64,000 nt of DNA from Cellvibrio sp. OA-2007. GTDB lineage: Bacteria > Pseudomonadota > Gammaproteobacteria > Pseudomonadales > Cellvibrionaceae. Where the stretch lies: the NCBI RefSeq assembly GCF_000953825.1, contig NZ_BBUL01000094.1, positions 1 through 64,000 on the forward strand, read 5' to 3'. The notes under the pieces were generated by a model. It ran no database searches. It saw nothing but the letters and a program-made list of their open reading frames with translations, and was not told where the DNA came from. This document shows, piece after piece, positions 54,083-62,344 of the stretch (positions within the stretch are counted from its first letter, which is position 1; every line of letters begins with the position of its first letter). The translations under genes and the position numbers were made by a program.

Positions 54083-55480
54083 ATGACTGGAAGCAGCGCA
54101 TCGGTAAATACACAACCGATACAGGTCAACACCCTCAGTAGCCAGATCACCCATCATGGCAACATGACCATTGTGAATAACCCCAAAGGGGTAACCATGG
54201 CTTGGGAAGCACCTGCCAATATGGACGTTGCTGAAACTGCGCACTATATGGGCGTTAGCAACCTGCGCCATGAAGTACATACCGATATGGCCACAGGTGA
54301 ATCTACCAGCATGGCCTATACCGAATTAACGCATGAAGAATACGAAGCCTATCGAAACTCACGCCAAGGCCGCTCACTCGAATTACCGCCGCAGCCACCA
54401 GAGAAAATGGGCAACACCATCGGCACCATTACCTTCACGCCAGCACCTAGCGGTAAACGCGCCGAGTACGCCAATCCCCCCGAAAAAGAACCACAAGAAA
54501 GTAGCGATAAACCCAACGAACAATTACAAGCGCTTATCGATCAAAAAAACGATGACCGCAGTCTGTGGCAGCGCACCAAAGACGGCGCCGCATCAGCATG
54601 GGACAGCACCAAACGCATCGCCAATGCCTCATGGGAAAACCCAGGCGAATTCGGCAAAGGGCTAGCAAAGGGAATCGGGAATTTACCCTCTGATATTGCC
54701 AACCTCGCAGTAGAAGGTATTAAAAATGGTGGTTTAAGCCCACTGAACCTTAACAACTACGCAAAACTGTTAGATTACCAAGCGATGAATGCTTACGAAG
54801 CAGGTAATATTGCCAGCGCCAATGCCATGGCAAGTAGAGCAAACAGTATTCGCGAGTTCGGACAAGTTGGTGATATTTTTGAACTCACCAATGACGCACA
54901 AAAAGGTGGATCATTTGCCTCTATATTTATTCCGCTGGGAACGCTGGTAAAAGCGCCTGCTGCCGCTGCAAAAGGCATGCGCACCGCTAAAACAGCAGAC
55001 GCAGCTGCAAACACCAGCAAAGCGGCGAACACTGCCGGAGATGTGAACAAAGCCGCGCATGTGGATGATGCTAGCAAGGCGCCTGAACCCAAGGGACCTA
55101 ATGGAAATGGGGGAAAAATAAAACAAAAAATTAAATCTCTTCGTAGAAAGTATCTTGGAAAAACTCCGGGCAAGAACTCAAAAACAGGGCGAGAAGTTCA
55201 GGAGAGAATGAGAAAAGAAGGAAAGTTGAGAGACGGAAAAAAAGGGCCTGAATTTAAAGCATCTGACGGGGAGTGGTATCCGCTAAAAGATGCAGATATG
55301 TCACACAATCCAACTGACGCTGTCAGCTGGTGGAACAAAATAGGTAGACAATATGGTGCCAAATCACCCGAAGTACGCAAATGGATGCTTGACTCGAAGA
55401 ACTATACGCTAGATCATTTTTCAATAAATCGATCCGCTGGTGCAAAACTTACAGAAACCTATTTACCCCCATTAAAATAA
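54083..55480 (+). CDS. T6SS effector with C-terminal GH-E/HNH-like nuclease domain
   Basis: A 465-residue protein from ATG 54083, with the ribosome site AAGGAAAA. The N-terminal third has no known domain. The middle (SLWQRTKDGAASAWDSTKRI, GIGNLPSDIANLAVEGIKNG, then FIPLGTLVKAPAAAAKGMR) resembles the linker or pre-toxin region of polymorphic toxins. After a Pro/Gly/Lys hinge, residues about 355-465 form a toxin-like domain with DMSHNPTDAVSWWN, GAKSPEVRKWMLDSKNYTL and FSINRSAGAK. The DMSH and NRS positions match the GH-E group of the HNH/Endo VII nucleases, but the Glu of GH-E is not at its usual place. It is probably a DNase; this is inference. Confidence 0.7.
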   Translation: MTGSSASVNTQPIQVNTLSSQITHHGNMTIVNNPKGVTMAWEAPANMDVAETAHYMGVSNLRHEVHTDMATGESTSMAYTELTHEEYEAYRNSRQGRSLELPPQPPEKMGNTIGTITFTPAPSGKRAEYANPPEKEPQESSDKPNEQLQALIDQKNDDRSLWQRTKDGAASAWDSTKRIANASWENPGEFGKGLAKGIGNLPSDIANLAVEGIKNGGLSPLNLNNYAKLLDYQAMNAYEAGNIASANAMASRANSIREFGQVGDIFELTNDAQKGGSFASIFIPLGTLVKAPAAAAKGMRTAKTADAAANTSKAANTAGDVNKAAHVDDASKAPEPKGPNGNGGKIKQKIKSLRRKYLGKTPGKNSKTGREVQERMRKEGKLRDGKKGPEFKASDGEWYPLKDADMSHNPTDAVSWWNKIGRQYGAKSPEVRKWMLDSKNYTLDHFSINRSAGAKLTETYLPPLK

Positions 55481-55489
55481 GGAAAACAT

Positions 55490-55918
55490 ATGCAAAATTT
55501 AGATGTATCTATAAGAGACAAGATCGACGAAACTCTTATTGAATCCTACAAACAATTTAAGGCTGAAAATCTTGAAAAAGCTATTCTACTCGCAAATAGC
55601 GCATGGGAAGACATACCCGAGCCAAAATTTGATTGGGATGTAAGTAAAAGCTTTGTATTAAGCATTGCAGAAACATATAGGGACTGTAAGCTTTTTGATA
55701 AAGCAATTAACTTACTAGAAGAGTTGTTTTCATCAAAAACCGTAAAAAGTCATCAAGATGGCCCCTATTTTATGATGGGAACAACTTACTATGAGATGGG
55801 AGACACAAAAAATGCGATTAAGTGGTTATCTGAGGCAAACGCAATATCAAAAGGGCGCTGCTTTCGCGAAGAAGACCCCAAATACCTAAAATTCTTTCTG
55901 GAAAATAAAAAGGGATAA
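55490..55918 (+). CDS. Putative immunity protein, TPR-like (copy 1)
   Basis: A 142-residue cytosolic protein starting nine bases after the effector stop, with AAGGAAAACAT as ribosome site. It is helical throughout and TPR-like (AENLEKAILLANSAWEDIPE, ETYRDCKLFDKAINLLEELF, TYYEMGDTKNAIKWLSEA). No signal peptide, no other domain. It is related to the next gene (IPEPKFDWDVSK here, LPDPKSDWEAYTW there). Position and size are those of a toxin-specific immunity protein, but that role is inferred. Confidence 0.7.
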   Translation: MQNLDVSIRDKIDETLIESYKQFKAENLEKAILLANSAWEDIPEPKFDWDVSKSFVLSIAETYRDCKLFDKAINLLEELFSSKTVKSHQDGPYFMMGTTYYEMGDTKNAIKWLSEANAISKGRCFREEDPKYLKFFLENKKG

Positions 55919-55921
55919 TAA

Positions 55922-56350
55922 ATGGAACTGCCTGACGATATATATACTGAAATTGAAGAACTTTCAGAAGCTGGAAACCAGCTATGCGATGATGAGAATT
56001 TCACCGCTGCAATTGAAAAATGGAACCAAGCCTTGATGTTACTTCCCGATCCAAAATCTGACTGGGAAGCATATACATGGCTGTCAGCCTCCATTGGCGA
56101 TGCGCTTTACCAGTTAAAAGATTTTGCCGCTGCCCGCGAGAAATTTTTCGATGCACTCAATGGACCAGACGGAAGAGAAAACCCATTTGTACACTATCGC
56201 CTGGGACAATGTGAAATTCACATTGGCAACGAGGAAAATGGTATTAATCATTTGCTACAAGCTTACATGCTCGACGGCGAGGATATCTTCCAGGCAGAAG
56301 ACGATGGCGCAGTGTATCTACAAAAGCTTTCAGAGAAAAATCTTACATAA
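55922..56350 (+). CDS. Putative immunity protein, TPR-like (copy 2)
   Basis: A 142-residue protein that starts three bases after copy 1 and has exactly the same length. TPR-like helices are seen in ENFTAAIEKWNQALMLLPDP, ALYQLKDFAAAREKFFDAL and YRLGQCEIHIGNEENGINHL. The two genes share layout and several positions but are clearly diverged, so the duplication is old or the copies were acquired from different toxin variants. The predicted role is to bind the nuclease domain. Confidence 0.68.
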   Translation: MELPDDIYTEIEELSEAGNQLCDDENFTAAIEKWNQALMLLPDPKSDWEAYTWLSASIGDALYQLKDFAAAREKFFDALNGPDGRENPFVHYRLGQCEIHIGNEENGINHLLQAYMLDGEDIFQAEDDGAVYLQKLSEKNLT

Positions 56351-56473
56351 ACATCCACACCAGAACGACTTAGCCCATAAAATGGAACCACCGCAGATCA
56401 TTATATTTAACGTTATCAATAGCACTTTTATCTGGAACTAAAAAAGTATTATTTAATAAAACGGAAATTACGC

Positions 56474-56512
56474 AAACGAGTGATTTAATTAAAAATGAAC
56501 CACTCGTTTTGA
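56474..56512. terminator. Terminator-like hairpin after the immunity pair
   Basis: AAACGAGTG (56474-56482) and CACTCGTTT (56501-56509) form nine pairs with an 18-base loop, followed by TGATTGTT. Modest U-run. It would separate the effector-immunity unit from the Tdi1-like gene. The 243-base stretch 56351-56593 shows no other gene. Confidence 0.5.
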
Positions 56513-56593
56513 TTGTTAGAAAAGTAGCATAACTTCAACACGCCACCTAACAGGTTATAAACCCAGAACACCACACTCAACAAGGACTGATGT

Positions 56594-57205
56594 ATGACAT
56601 CCATTACACTACAAAATTTTATCGCCACACACTTACCCTCCCCTAAAAATACACGAGCCAGCGCCGAGACTATCGCATCCTACAAAGGTTTTTTACCCAG
56701 CAGCTTATTAGAGCTTTGGCAGACAACAGGATTTGGTTTTTACGGCGACGGGCTGATTCAATTGATTAACCCTGACGACTACAAAGAAATTCTCTGGGCA
56801 TGGTTATTGCGCGATGAAGATATGACCCGACTCCCAATAGCACTCTCTGCATTTGGTGATATTTTTTACTATCGGAATTTAAATGACGAAGATAGTGAAG
56901 ATGATGATGAAACCCATGAGGATGTTTCATTTCTTGATCCGCACATACCTGAATCAGGCTGCACAGTGTGGTCACTGAATGACTTTTTTAATGAATGGCT
57001 CTGCGATAGTGAAGTGATCGAAAATTTCTTGAATAGAGACATGCTAAACGCCGCCACTGAAAAACACGGCGAACTGGAAGAAAACCAAATATTTACATTT
57101 GTTCCCGCGCTAAAACTAGGCGGTAGAAGATCAGCCGAATACACCGATCGCTGTGATGCCGAATGCCAACTGAATTTTCTTTTGCAACTTGCACAAGACG
57201 CATAG
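56594..57205 (+). CDS. Tdi1-like immunity protein with GAD-like domain, orphan
   Basis: A 203-residue protein. The N-terminal GAD-like domain shows YKGFLPSSLLELWQTTGFGF, YGDGLIQLINPDDYKEILWAW and LSAFGDIFYYR. The C-terminal part (about residues 110-203) matches the Tdi1/DUF1851 type, with ENQIFTFVPALKLGG and DAECQLNFLLQLA. An acidic insert (NDEDSEDDDETHED) lies between. Tdi1 in Agrobacterium neutralises the DNase effector Tde1. No Tde-like toxin (HxxD) occurs in the window, so this may be an orphan immunity gene. ATG 56594 has AAGGA upstream. Confidence 0.8.
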   Translation: MTSITLQNFIATHLPSPKNTRASAETIASYKGFLPSSLLELWQTTGFGFYGDGLIQLINPDDYKEILWAWLLRDEDMTRLPIALSAFGDIFYYRNLNDEDSEDDDETHEDVSFLDPHIPESGCTVWSLNDFFNEWLCDSEVIENFLNRDMLNAATEKHGELEENQIFTFVPALKLGGRRSAEYTDRCDAECQLNFLLQLAQDA

Positions 57206-57290
57206 AAAACTGATTTCAAATAAGAGGGGCAAGGCAGCAATAGCTTTCACCAAATCTCACATTGTGCACCCCATACTTATATAGACGAAG

Positions 57291-57323
57291 AAAAAAAGGC
57301 CCACACCGGTTAAAGTGTGGGCC
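57291..57323 (-). terminator. Terminator of the GH86 gene
   Basis: On the minus strand GGCCCACAC (57323-57315), loop, GTGTGGGCC (57306-57298), then seven T. It lies 27 bases after the stop of the GH86 gene at 57350. Confidence 0.88.
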
Positions 57324-57349
57324 AAACGAGCAAGGGGATTTTTAAACGA

Positions 57350-60300
57350 TTAATTTACCGGAATAAACTCGATGCGATCAGCATTCCATTCCCATGTTGA
57401 TGCCGTCGTGCCAGCAGAAATAATCCGCACGTTATGCGTGCCTTGGGTCAGACGCACGCTACTGCCAACTTCCAGCAGTGTAAACACATCCCAATTGTTA
57501 TTGTTGGGCACAGTCTTTTTCGCCACTGACACACCATCCACCAACACCTCAATAGCACCACCAGTTTGGGTGGTGCCGAGATAAGCATTGATACGATAGT
57601 TAGCAGTTGCAGTCACATTGATGCTGTAGTCCGCCCAGTCACCGGTTTGGTTGTAGTTAATAGCACCTACTCCCGCCGCAGTGGTGTACTTTTGGAAGCC
57701 CTGATAGGTTCCGCCAGTTGCGATGTACGACTCAGCCTGCATCACTACCGGTACTGCCGCTGGCGCCGAACTTGAAGCACGCGATGAAAAGGAAGGAGTA
57801 GCGACTGCCACTTGAGTGAACTCAATGCGATCTGCATTCCATTCCCAAGTCGATGCGGTAGTGCCCGCCGAGATAATGCGCACACTGTGCGTACCGGCAC
57901 TTAATTGCACGCCACTCGCTACCACTAACTTGGCAAACACATCCCAATTGTTGTTATTGGCAACGGTTTTTTTCGCGACTGACACACCGTCAATCAACAC
58001 CTCTATAGCACCACCGTCTTGTGTGGTACCCAGGAAGGCATCAATGCTATAGGTGCCCGCACTGGTGACATTCACGGTGTAATCGGCCCAATCGCCACGT
58101 TGATTGTAGTTAATAGCCCCTACTCCAGCTGCCGTTGTGTATTTTTGGAAGCCTTGATAGACACCGCCCGTCGCGGTATATGCTTCAGCCTCCAACACCA
58201 ACTTCAAGCCACCCGTTGCCACACTGGATGCAACCGACGAGCTTGAAGATACAGGTGTGGATGAGCGCGATGATAAACTCAATGGAGCCGAAGACGGCAA
58301 TGACGATGACAGCGGCGTTGATGAACGTGAAGAAGATGCTGGTGTCGATGCAGCAATTGACGATGCACCACCAGTCGTTGCTTTCAAAATACGATAGCCA
58401 ATCTTATCCAGATTCCACTGATACGCACCGCCAGCTCCCACACTGATCAAGCGCAGCGTATGAGTACCTGCAGAGTTAATCTGCAGACCATTGGTCACTA
58501 CCGTAGTCACGTGCTGATCCCAATTGCCATTGTTGGGCAAGGAGGAACGGCCATTGGAAATACCATCCACCAGGAACTCCACACCCGCACCATCCAGAGG
58601 TGTACCGGTTGCCAATACCAATTGATAAATACCCGCCTGCGCAAAGTTAATATCAAACTCCACCCAGTCGCCGGTTTGGTTATCGTTGATATTGCCAGCA
58701 CCAGTAGTGCTTTTCACAAAACCGCCATAGGCTCCACCGGTGCGATTAAAAGCTTCGGCTTCGATGTAGGTCAGTGTGGTATTGGAGGCAACAACTTCCA
58801 CTTGGGTTTTACCGCTAAAGCCACCGTCGTTACTGCGCCCGGTAATCTCGGCCACACCCAACCCAACACCTTTTACCAATCCAGTACTGCTCACAGTCGC
58901 GACTGCGGTATTACTGGAGGTCCAAGTGACCGACTTATCACTGGCATCAGCCGGAGTGAAACTGGTCTGGATTTGTAGGCTGTCATTTTGTGGGATCAAG
59001 GTGCTCGCGGGCGATATGGCCATCCCGGTCAATAACTTGGCTTTCACCTGAATGTTTGCCGTGCCCACTATGTTGTTAGCGACCGTTTTTGCGGTAATGG
59101 TGACATTGCCTGCCTTAAGGCCAGTGACCACCCCTTGGGCATCCACAGTTGCAATGGTGGTATTAGAACTGCTCCAAGTCACTTTACGGTTAGGCGCATG
59201 AATTGGCGTAACTGCCGCGCTTAGCTGTTTGCTCGCGCCTATATAAAGAGGGTTAGGCAAACCCACCACAGAAACTGCAGCAGGCACCAACTGGCTGACA
59301 GATACCGAAGCCGTAGCAGTTAATGCACCGTCCACTGTTTTTGCGGTGATAGTGGCAGAACCTGGCTTGTTACCGGTCACCAAACCATTTTGATCAACAC
59401 TGGCCACACTGGGGTTAGATGAAACCCAAATGACGTTTTGGTTGGAGGCATTAGCCGGGCTAACACTTGGTTGAAGCGCTACCGATTGAGTCACCAACAG
59501 ATTGCTGACGCTGGTTTGGCTCAGGCTCAAGCCAGTAACGGGCGTGCATGGGCTACAAGCTGCAGGAATACTACGGGTAACCTGAGTATCCATATCCCAC
59601 ACCTGCAGGCTCACCGCCGCGACTTCACCCTGGGCAATTGTCGTTAACTGAATGTTGTTATTGCCGCTTGCGCTTAAATAACTCACATCAAACGGAATCT
59701 CCAAGGTTGCCATGGAGCGCCCGCTTCTTCTTGACTCATCGCCGCGCCAATCGGTTTTCACCGGCACTGTATTACCGTTAATTTTAAGCGATACGCGACT
59801 GTCGGAAGAACCTGTCGCTATGCCGTTATTCATAAAGAAAGCACCAGTCACACGCAGTTGCGCTTCACCTTTAGCCGGTTTAGGCACACCGTTCACCTGG
59901 GTATTCACACTGGCAGCCGCAACGCGGTAGGGGGCATTGGCAGTCAGTGGTTCAGCTGGGTATTTTTTCTCTTTGCTGTTAAGTGTTGGGGTTGGATTAT
60001 TGGTGTATTCAATATCCAAAATCACCGTTGCATCTGCGCCAATAGTGATGTTTTTAGGCAGACTGGTCAGAGTGGCATCAGCCAGAATTGGCTTACCTAC
60101 ACCGTTGGCTGGATTGCTATCATCATCAATGGCCTCGTCTAAATACAAGTGGCGCATTTTGATGCTCTTGATCGCATTACCGGTAATGCCCGCAAAATTC
60201 ATATCAACAGTGGTCGCCTGAGCTTCCAAACTATTCAAAATGACATATATGTGTTTGCCCTTCACATAGGCATCCACTTGAATGTCGCGGTCACTGGCAT

Positions 60301-61834
60301 AGGTATCTACACGGGTGCCGTCAACGTCACGCCACAATTCATACCATTTAATGGAAGGGTTAAAGTTCCAGGTACAGTTGGTATAAGCCGTAGGTGTTTC
60401 GGTACAGGTTGAGTAATCGCGATCCAACAGACTTTGGCCGTAAGGATGGGTTTTATCCTCATCGCCCCACTCACCCTTAACCACGATGAACGGCATGGAC
60501 AAAGTAATGTAATCAGGGCGCTCCATAAATTGCATCATCATCTGCGAGAAAGGCTTGAGCACTTCCCAACGCATACGCTGACGATCCAGCTTGGTGATAT
60601 CGGTGCCGGTAATATTGCCGTATTCCGACACAACAACTTCTTTATGCTCACCAAGCATTTTCATGTCGTACCATTCCATCAAATCCATTACGCCTTCCGT
60701 TTGAAAGCCGGTGCGCAATGCACCATTTTTGCTGGAGGCGCCATCCCAAGCGGACCAGTCATACAAGTGGATGGAGTAAAAATCCATGTTTTTACCGGCG
60801 GCATCCATAAAGCCTTTCCAGATGTAATCCCACTGGTACCAATCAGAACTCGGGCTTGGGCCATTGAGTGACATAGTGGGCGATTTATTGAAGCTGTTGA
60901 TACGGATAGCATTCTTAATCGCTTCACTGCCCGCATCTGTGCCATAAAACATATTCAATAGCGCATCACCACGATTGCGCGGCGAACCTGTTGCGGTTGC
61001 ATCGCCTTTTTCCAAATCGTGCAGACCCCAGGTCATACCGCCGATTTTGGGCGCCTTATTGCCCAGCTTGGCGCGTACGGTATCGGCGACCACGTTGTGG
61101 AACTCAAACAAGTCTTCCCAAGTAGAGAGATGCCCCTCGTGACTGGGCACATTCATCAACATATCGGGTTCGTTGACTACCTCCCAATATTTGGGCATAG
61201 GAATAGCCGTAGGATCATTCTCGTATTGCACAAAAAATTTATTTAAAAATTCCGCATACCATTCTGCTGCATCTTGTGCGGTGCGTGGTCGCCACGGAGT
61301 TTCACTGGTCAAGCCACCACCAAACCATGAATAGGAGCTCCAGTTAGGGTAAGCAGGTCTGGGTTGCGAGCCCATAATCAACGAAGAGGTGCGCCCAAAA
61401 TATTCCTGTGCATCGGCGTATTTGGTATCCAAATTTTCTTTGTATTGCGCAGAAAGGCTAGTCAACTGTGCCAGATTAGGTTTGTTCGCATAACCAAACG
61501 GAAATGGGCTGGGTGTATCGGTAGAGCGCGCCTTATCACCACCGGTTTGGCCAAAATAGTACATAGACAAACCGTTATCGCGACCAAAGGTCACACCCAG
61601 ACTCATGAGGTAATCGAGCTTGTCTTTTTCTCCCAGGAAATCATTTTCCATTGGGCTGGCATGAATTGTAATGCGTCGCTCGCGTCCAAAATCAGAGACG
61701 CCATTGACCGAGTGTTTAATATTCGCGTTGATATCAACCTTAACGTTTTGCGCCAATGCTAAAGTCGCCATGCTACTTAAAACCCCAGTAGTAATGGCGG
61801 CAACAGCAAGGCGGAGTTTATGTTGTTTAAACAT
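57350..61834 (-). CDS. Secreted GH86 agarase/porphyranase-type enzyme with Big2 and CBM6 modules
   Basis: A 1494-residue exported enzyme from ATG 61834, with an AGAGGC ribosome site. The signal peptide runs to about residue 28 (ATLALAQ). The GH86 catalytic part (about 30-640) has the acid/base Glu in YWEVVNEPDM and the nucleophile Glu in VVVSEYGNITG. Three bacterial Ig-like Big2 domains follow (around 770-1010), each with the pattern VxWxSSNxxxAxVxxxGxVxG. Three CBM6 modules come last, joined by Ser-rich linkers (SSSRSSTPLSSSLPSSAPLS). CBM6 copies 2 and 3 are near-identical. The family hydrolyses beta-1,4 bonds of agarose or porphyran; which cannot be told here. It is divergent from the TonB receptor. 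Confidence 0.93.
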   Translation of the reverse strand: MFKQHKLRLAVAAITTGVLSSMATLALAQNVKVDINANIKHSVNGVSDFGRERRITIHASPMENDFLGEKDKLDYLMSLGVTFGRDNGLSMYYFGQTGGDKARSTDTPSPFPFGYANKPNLAQLTSLSAQYKENLDTKYADAQEYFGRTSSLIMGSQPRPAYPNWSSYSWFGGGLTSETPWRPRTAQDAAEWYAEFLNKFFVQYENDPTAIPMPKYWEVVNEPDMLMNVPSHEGHLSTWEDLFEFHNVVADTVRAKLGNKAPKIGGMTWGLHDLEKGDATATGSPRNRGDALLNMFYGTDAGSEAIKNAIRINSFNKSPTMSLNGPSPSSDWYQWDYIWKGFMDAAGKNMDFYSIHLYDWSAWDGASSKNGALRTGFQTEGVMDLMEWYDMKMLGEHKEVVVSEYGNITGTDITKLDRQRMRWEVLKPFSQMMMQFMERPDYITLSMPFIVVKGEWGDEDKTHPYGQSLLDRDYSTCTETPTAYTNCTWNFNPSIKWYELWRDVDGTRVDTYASDRDIQVDAYVKGKHIYVILNSLEAQATTVDMNFAGITGNAIKSIKMRHLYLDEAIDDDSNPANGVGKPILADATLTSLPKNITIGADATVILDIEYTNNPTPTLNSKEKKYPAEPLTANAPYRVAAASVNTQVNGVPKPAKGEAQLRVTGAFFMNNGIATGSSDSRVSLKINGNTVPVKTDWRGDESRRSGRSMATLEIPFDVSYLSASGNNNIQLTTIAQGEVAAVSLQVWDMDTQVTRSIPAACSPCTPVTGLSLSQTSVSNLLVTQSVALQPSVSPANASNQNVIWVSSNPSVASVDQNGLVTGNKPGSATITAKTVDGALTATASVSVSQLVPAAVSVVGLPNPLYIGASKQLSAAVTPIHAPNRKVTWSSSNTTIATVDAQGVVTGLKAGNVTITAKTVANNIVGTANIQVKAKLLTGMAISPASTLIPQNDSLQIQTSFTPADASDKSVTWTSSNTAVATVSSTGLVKGVGLGVAEITGRSNDGGFSGKTQVEVVASNTTLTYIEAEAFNRTGGAYGGFVKSTTGAGNINDNQTGDWVEFDINFAQAGIYQLVLATGTPLDGAGVEFLVDGISNGRSSLPNNGNWDQHVTTVVTNGLQINSAGTHTLRLISVGAGGAYQWNLDKIGYRILKATTGGASSIAASTPASSSRSSTPLSSSLPSSAPLSLSSRSSTPVSSSSSVASSVATGGLKLVLEAEAYTATGGVYQGFQKYTTAAGVGAINYNQRGDWADYTVNVTSAGTYSIDAFLGTTQDGGAIEVLIDGVSVAKKTVANNNNWDVFAKLVVASGVQLSAGTHSVRIISAGTTASTWEWNADRIEFTQVAVATPSFSSRASSSAPAAVPVVMQAESYIATGGTYQGFQKYTTAAGVGAINYNQTGDWADYSINVTATANYRINAYLGTTQTGGAIEVLVDGVSVAKKTVPNNNNWDVFTLLEVGSSVRLTQGTHNVRIISAGTTASTWEWNADRIEFIPVN
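57365..58200 (-). repeat. Tandem near-identical CBM6-coding segments
   Basis: The last two CBM6 modules are encoded by two segments with a period of about 453 bp (for example GCATTCCATTCCCA at 57381 and 57834). Their proteins share YQGFQKYTTAAGVGAINYNQ and NNNNWDVF blocks. The high identity suggests recent duplication or gene conversion. Copy 1 of the CBM6 domains is diverged. Confidence 0.75.
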
Positions 61835-62344
61835 AATTGCCTCTTTGATGAAATGATAATTATCGTTATTGGGAAAAAACAAAAAAACTGAAGAACATAT
61901 TATTGTTATGAATAGTTGGCCAAGACGATTCTGATTAACGCGAACCCCAAGCCCCTGCTGGTGAAGCTGTGCCAGTAGCAGAAATAGAATATTACTCCGA
62001 TATTTTTTGCATTAACACAACTTTGTTAACATTTTACAGTTAATCTTTATCTTTCATTACACTCTACCCACCCTCTACACGCGAACGGATACTCCACCCA
62101 CATCGCCGCCCTAGCCATGCGCTATCACACCGCTCCACAACCCGACATTTTGTTAACATTTAATGTTTGACATTAAAAAGAAGTAGGCAGATGATGCCTG
62201 CGCAAGGCAAGAAGCGGCAATCAGGCTTTTCAAGCTTTAGCAAGCCGCCCTTACTTTCACATCAACCATAAGGCCCATTTTGATTCGAGCATAAACAAAA
62301 CAGGTCAATAAAGAAAAAATGAAAGACCATTAGGAGAGTGTTGT
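61835..62344. promoter_or_regulatory. Shared control region of the agarase and TonB receptor
   Basis: These 510 bases carry no gene. TTTAATGT-TTG-ACATTAAA (62159-62177) is an 8-bp perfect inverted repeat, a good operator candidate. The 13-mer TTTGTTAACATTT occurs at 62022-62034 and 62149-62161 (period 127), each with the palindrome TGTTAACA. Together they could let one regulator bind at two places between the divergent starts. The regulator itself is not in the window. Confidence 0.5.

Noticed and set aside
58211-58345. Low-complexity repeats in the GH86 gene
   Set aside because: They encode polyserine linkers, a normal feature of Cellvibrio-type secreted enzymes.
61854-61868. TGATAATTATCGTTA as a Fur box upstream of the GH86 gene
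   Set aside because: Only the first half fits the Fur consensus, it lies in the 5' leader next to the start, and iron control of an agarase has no other support.
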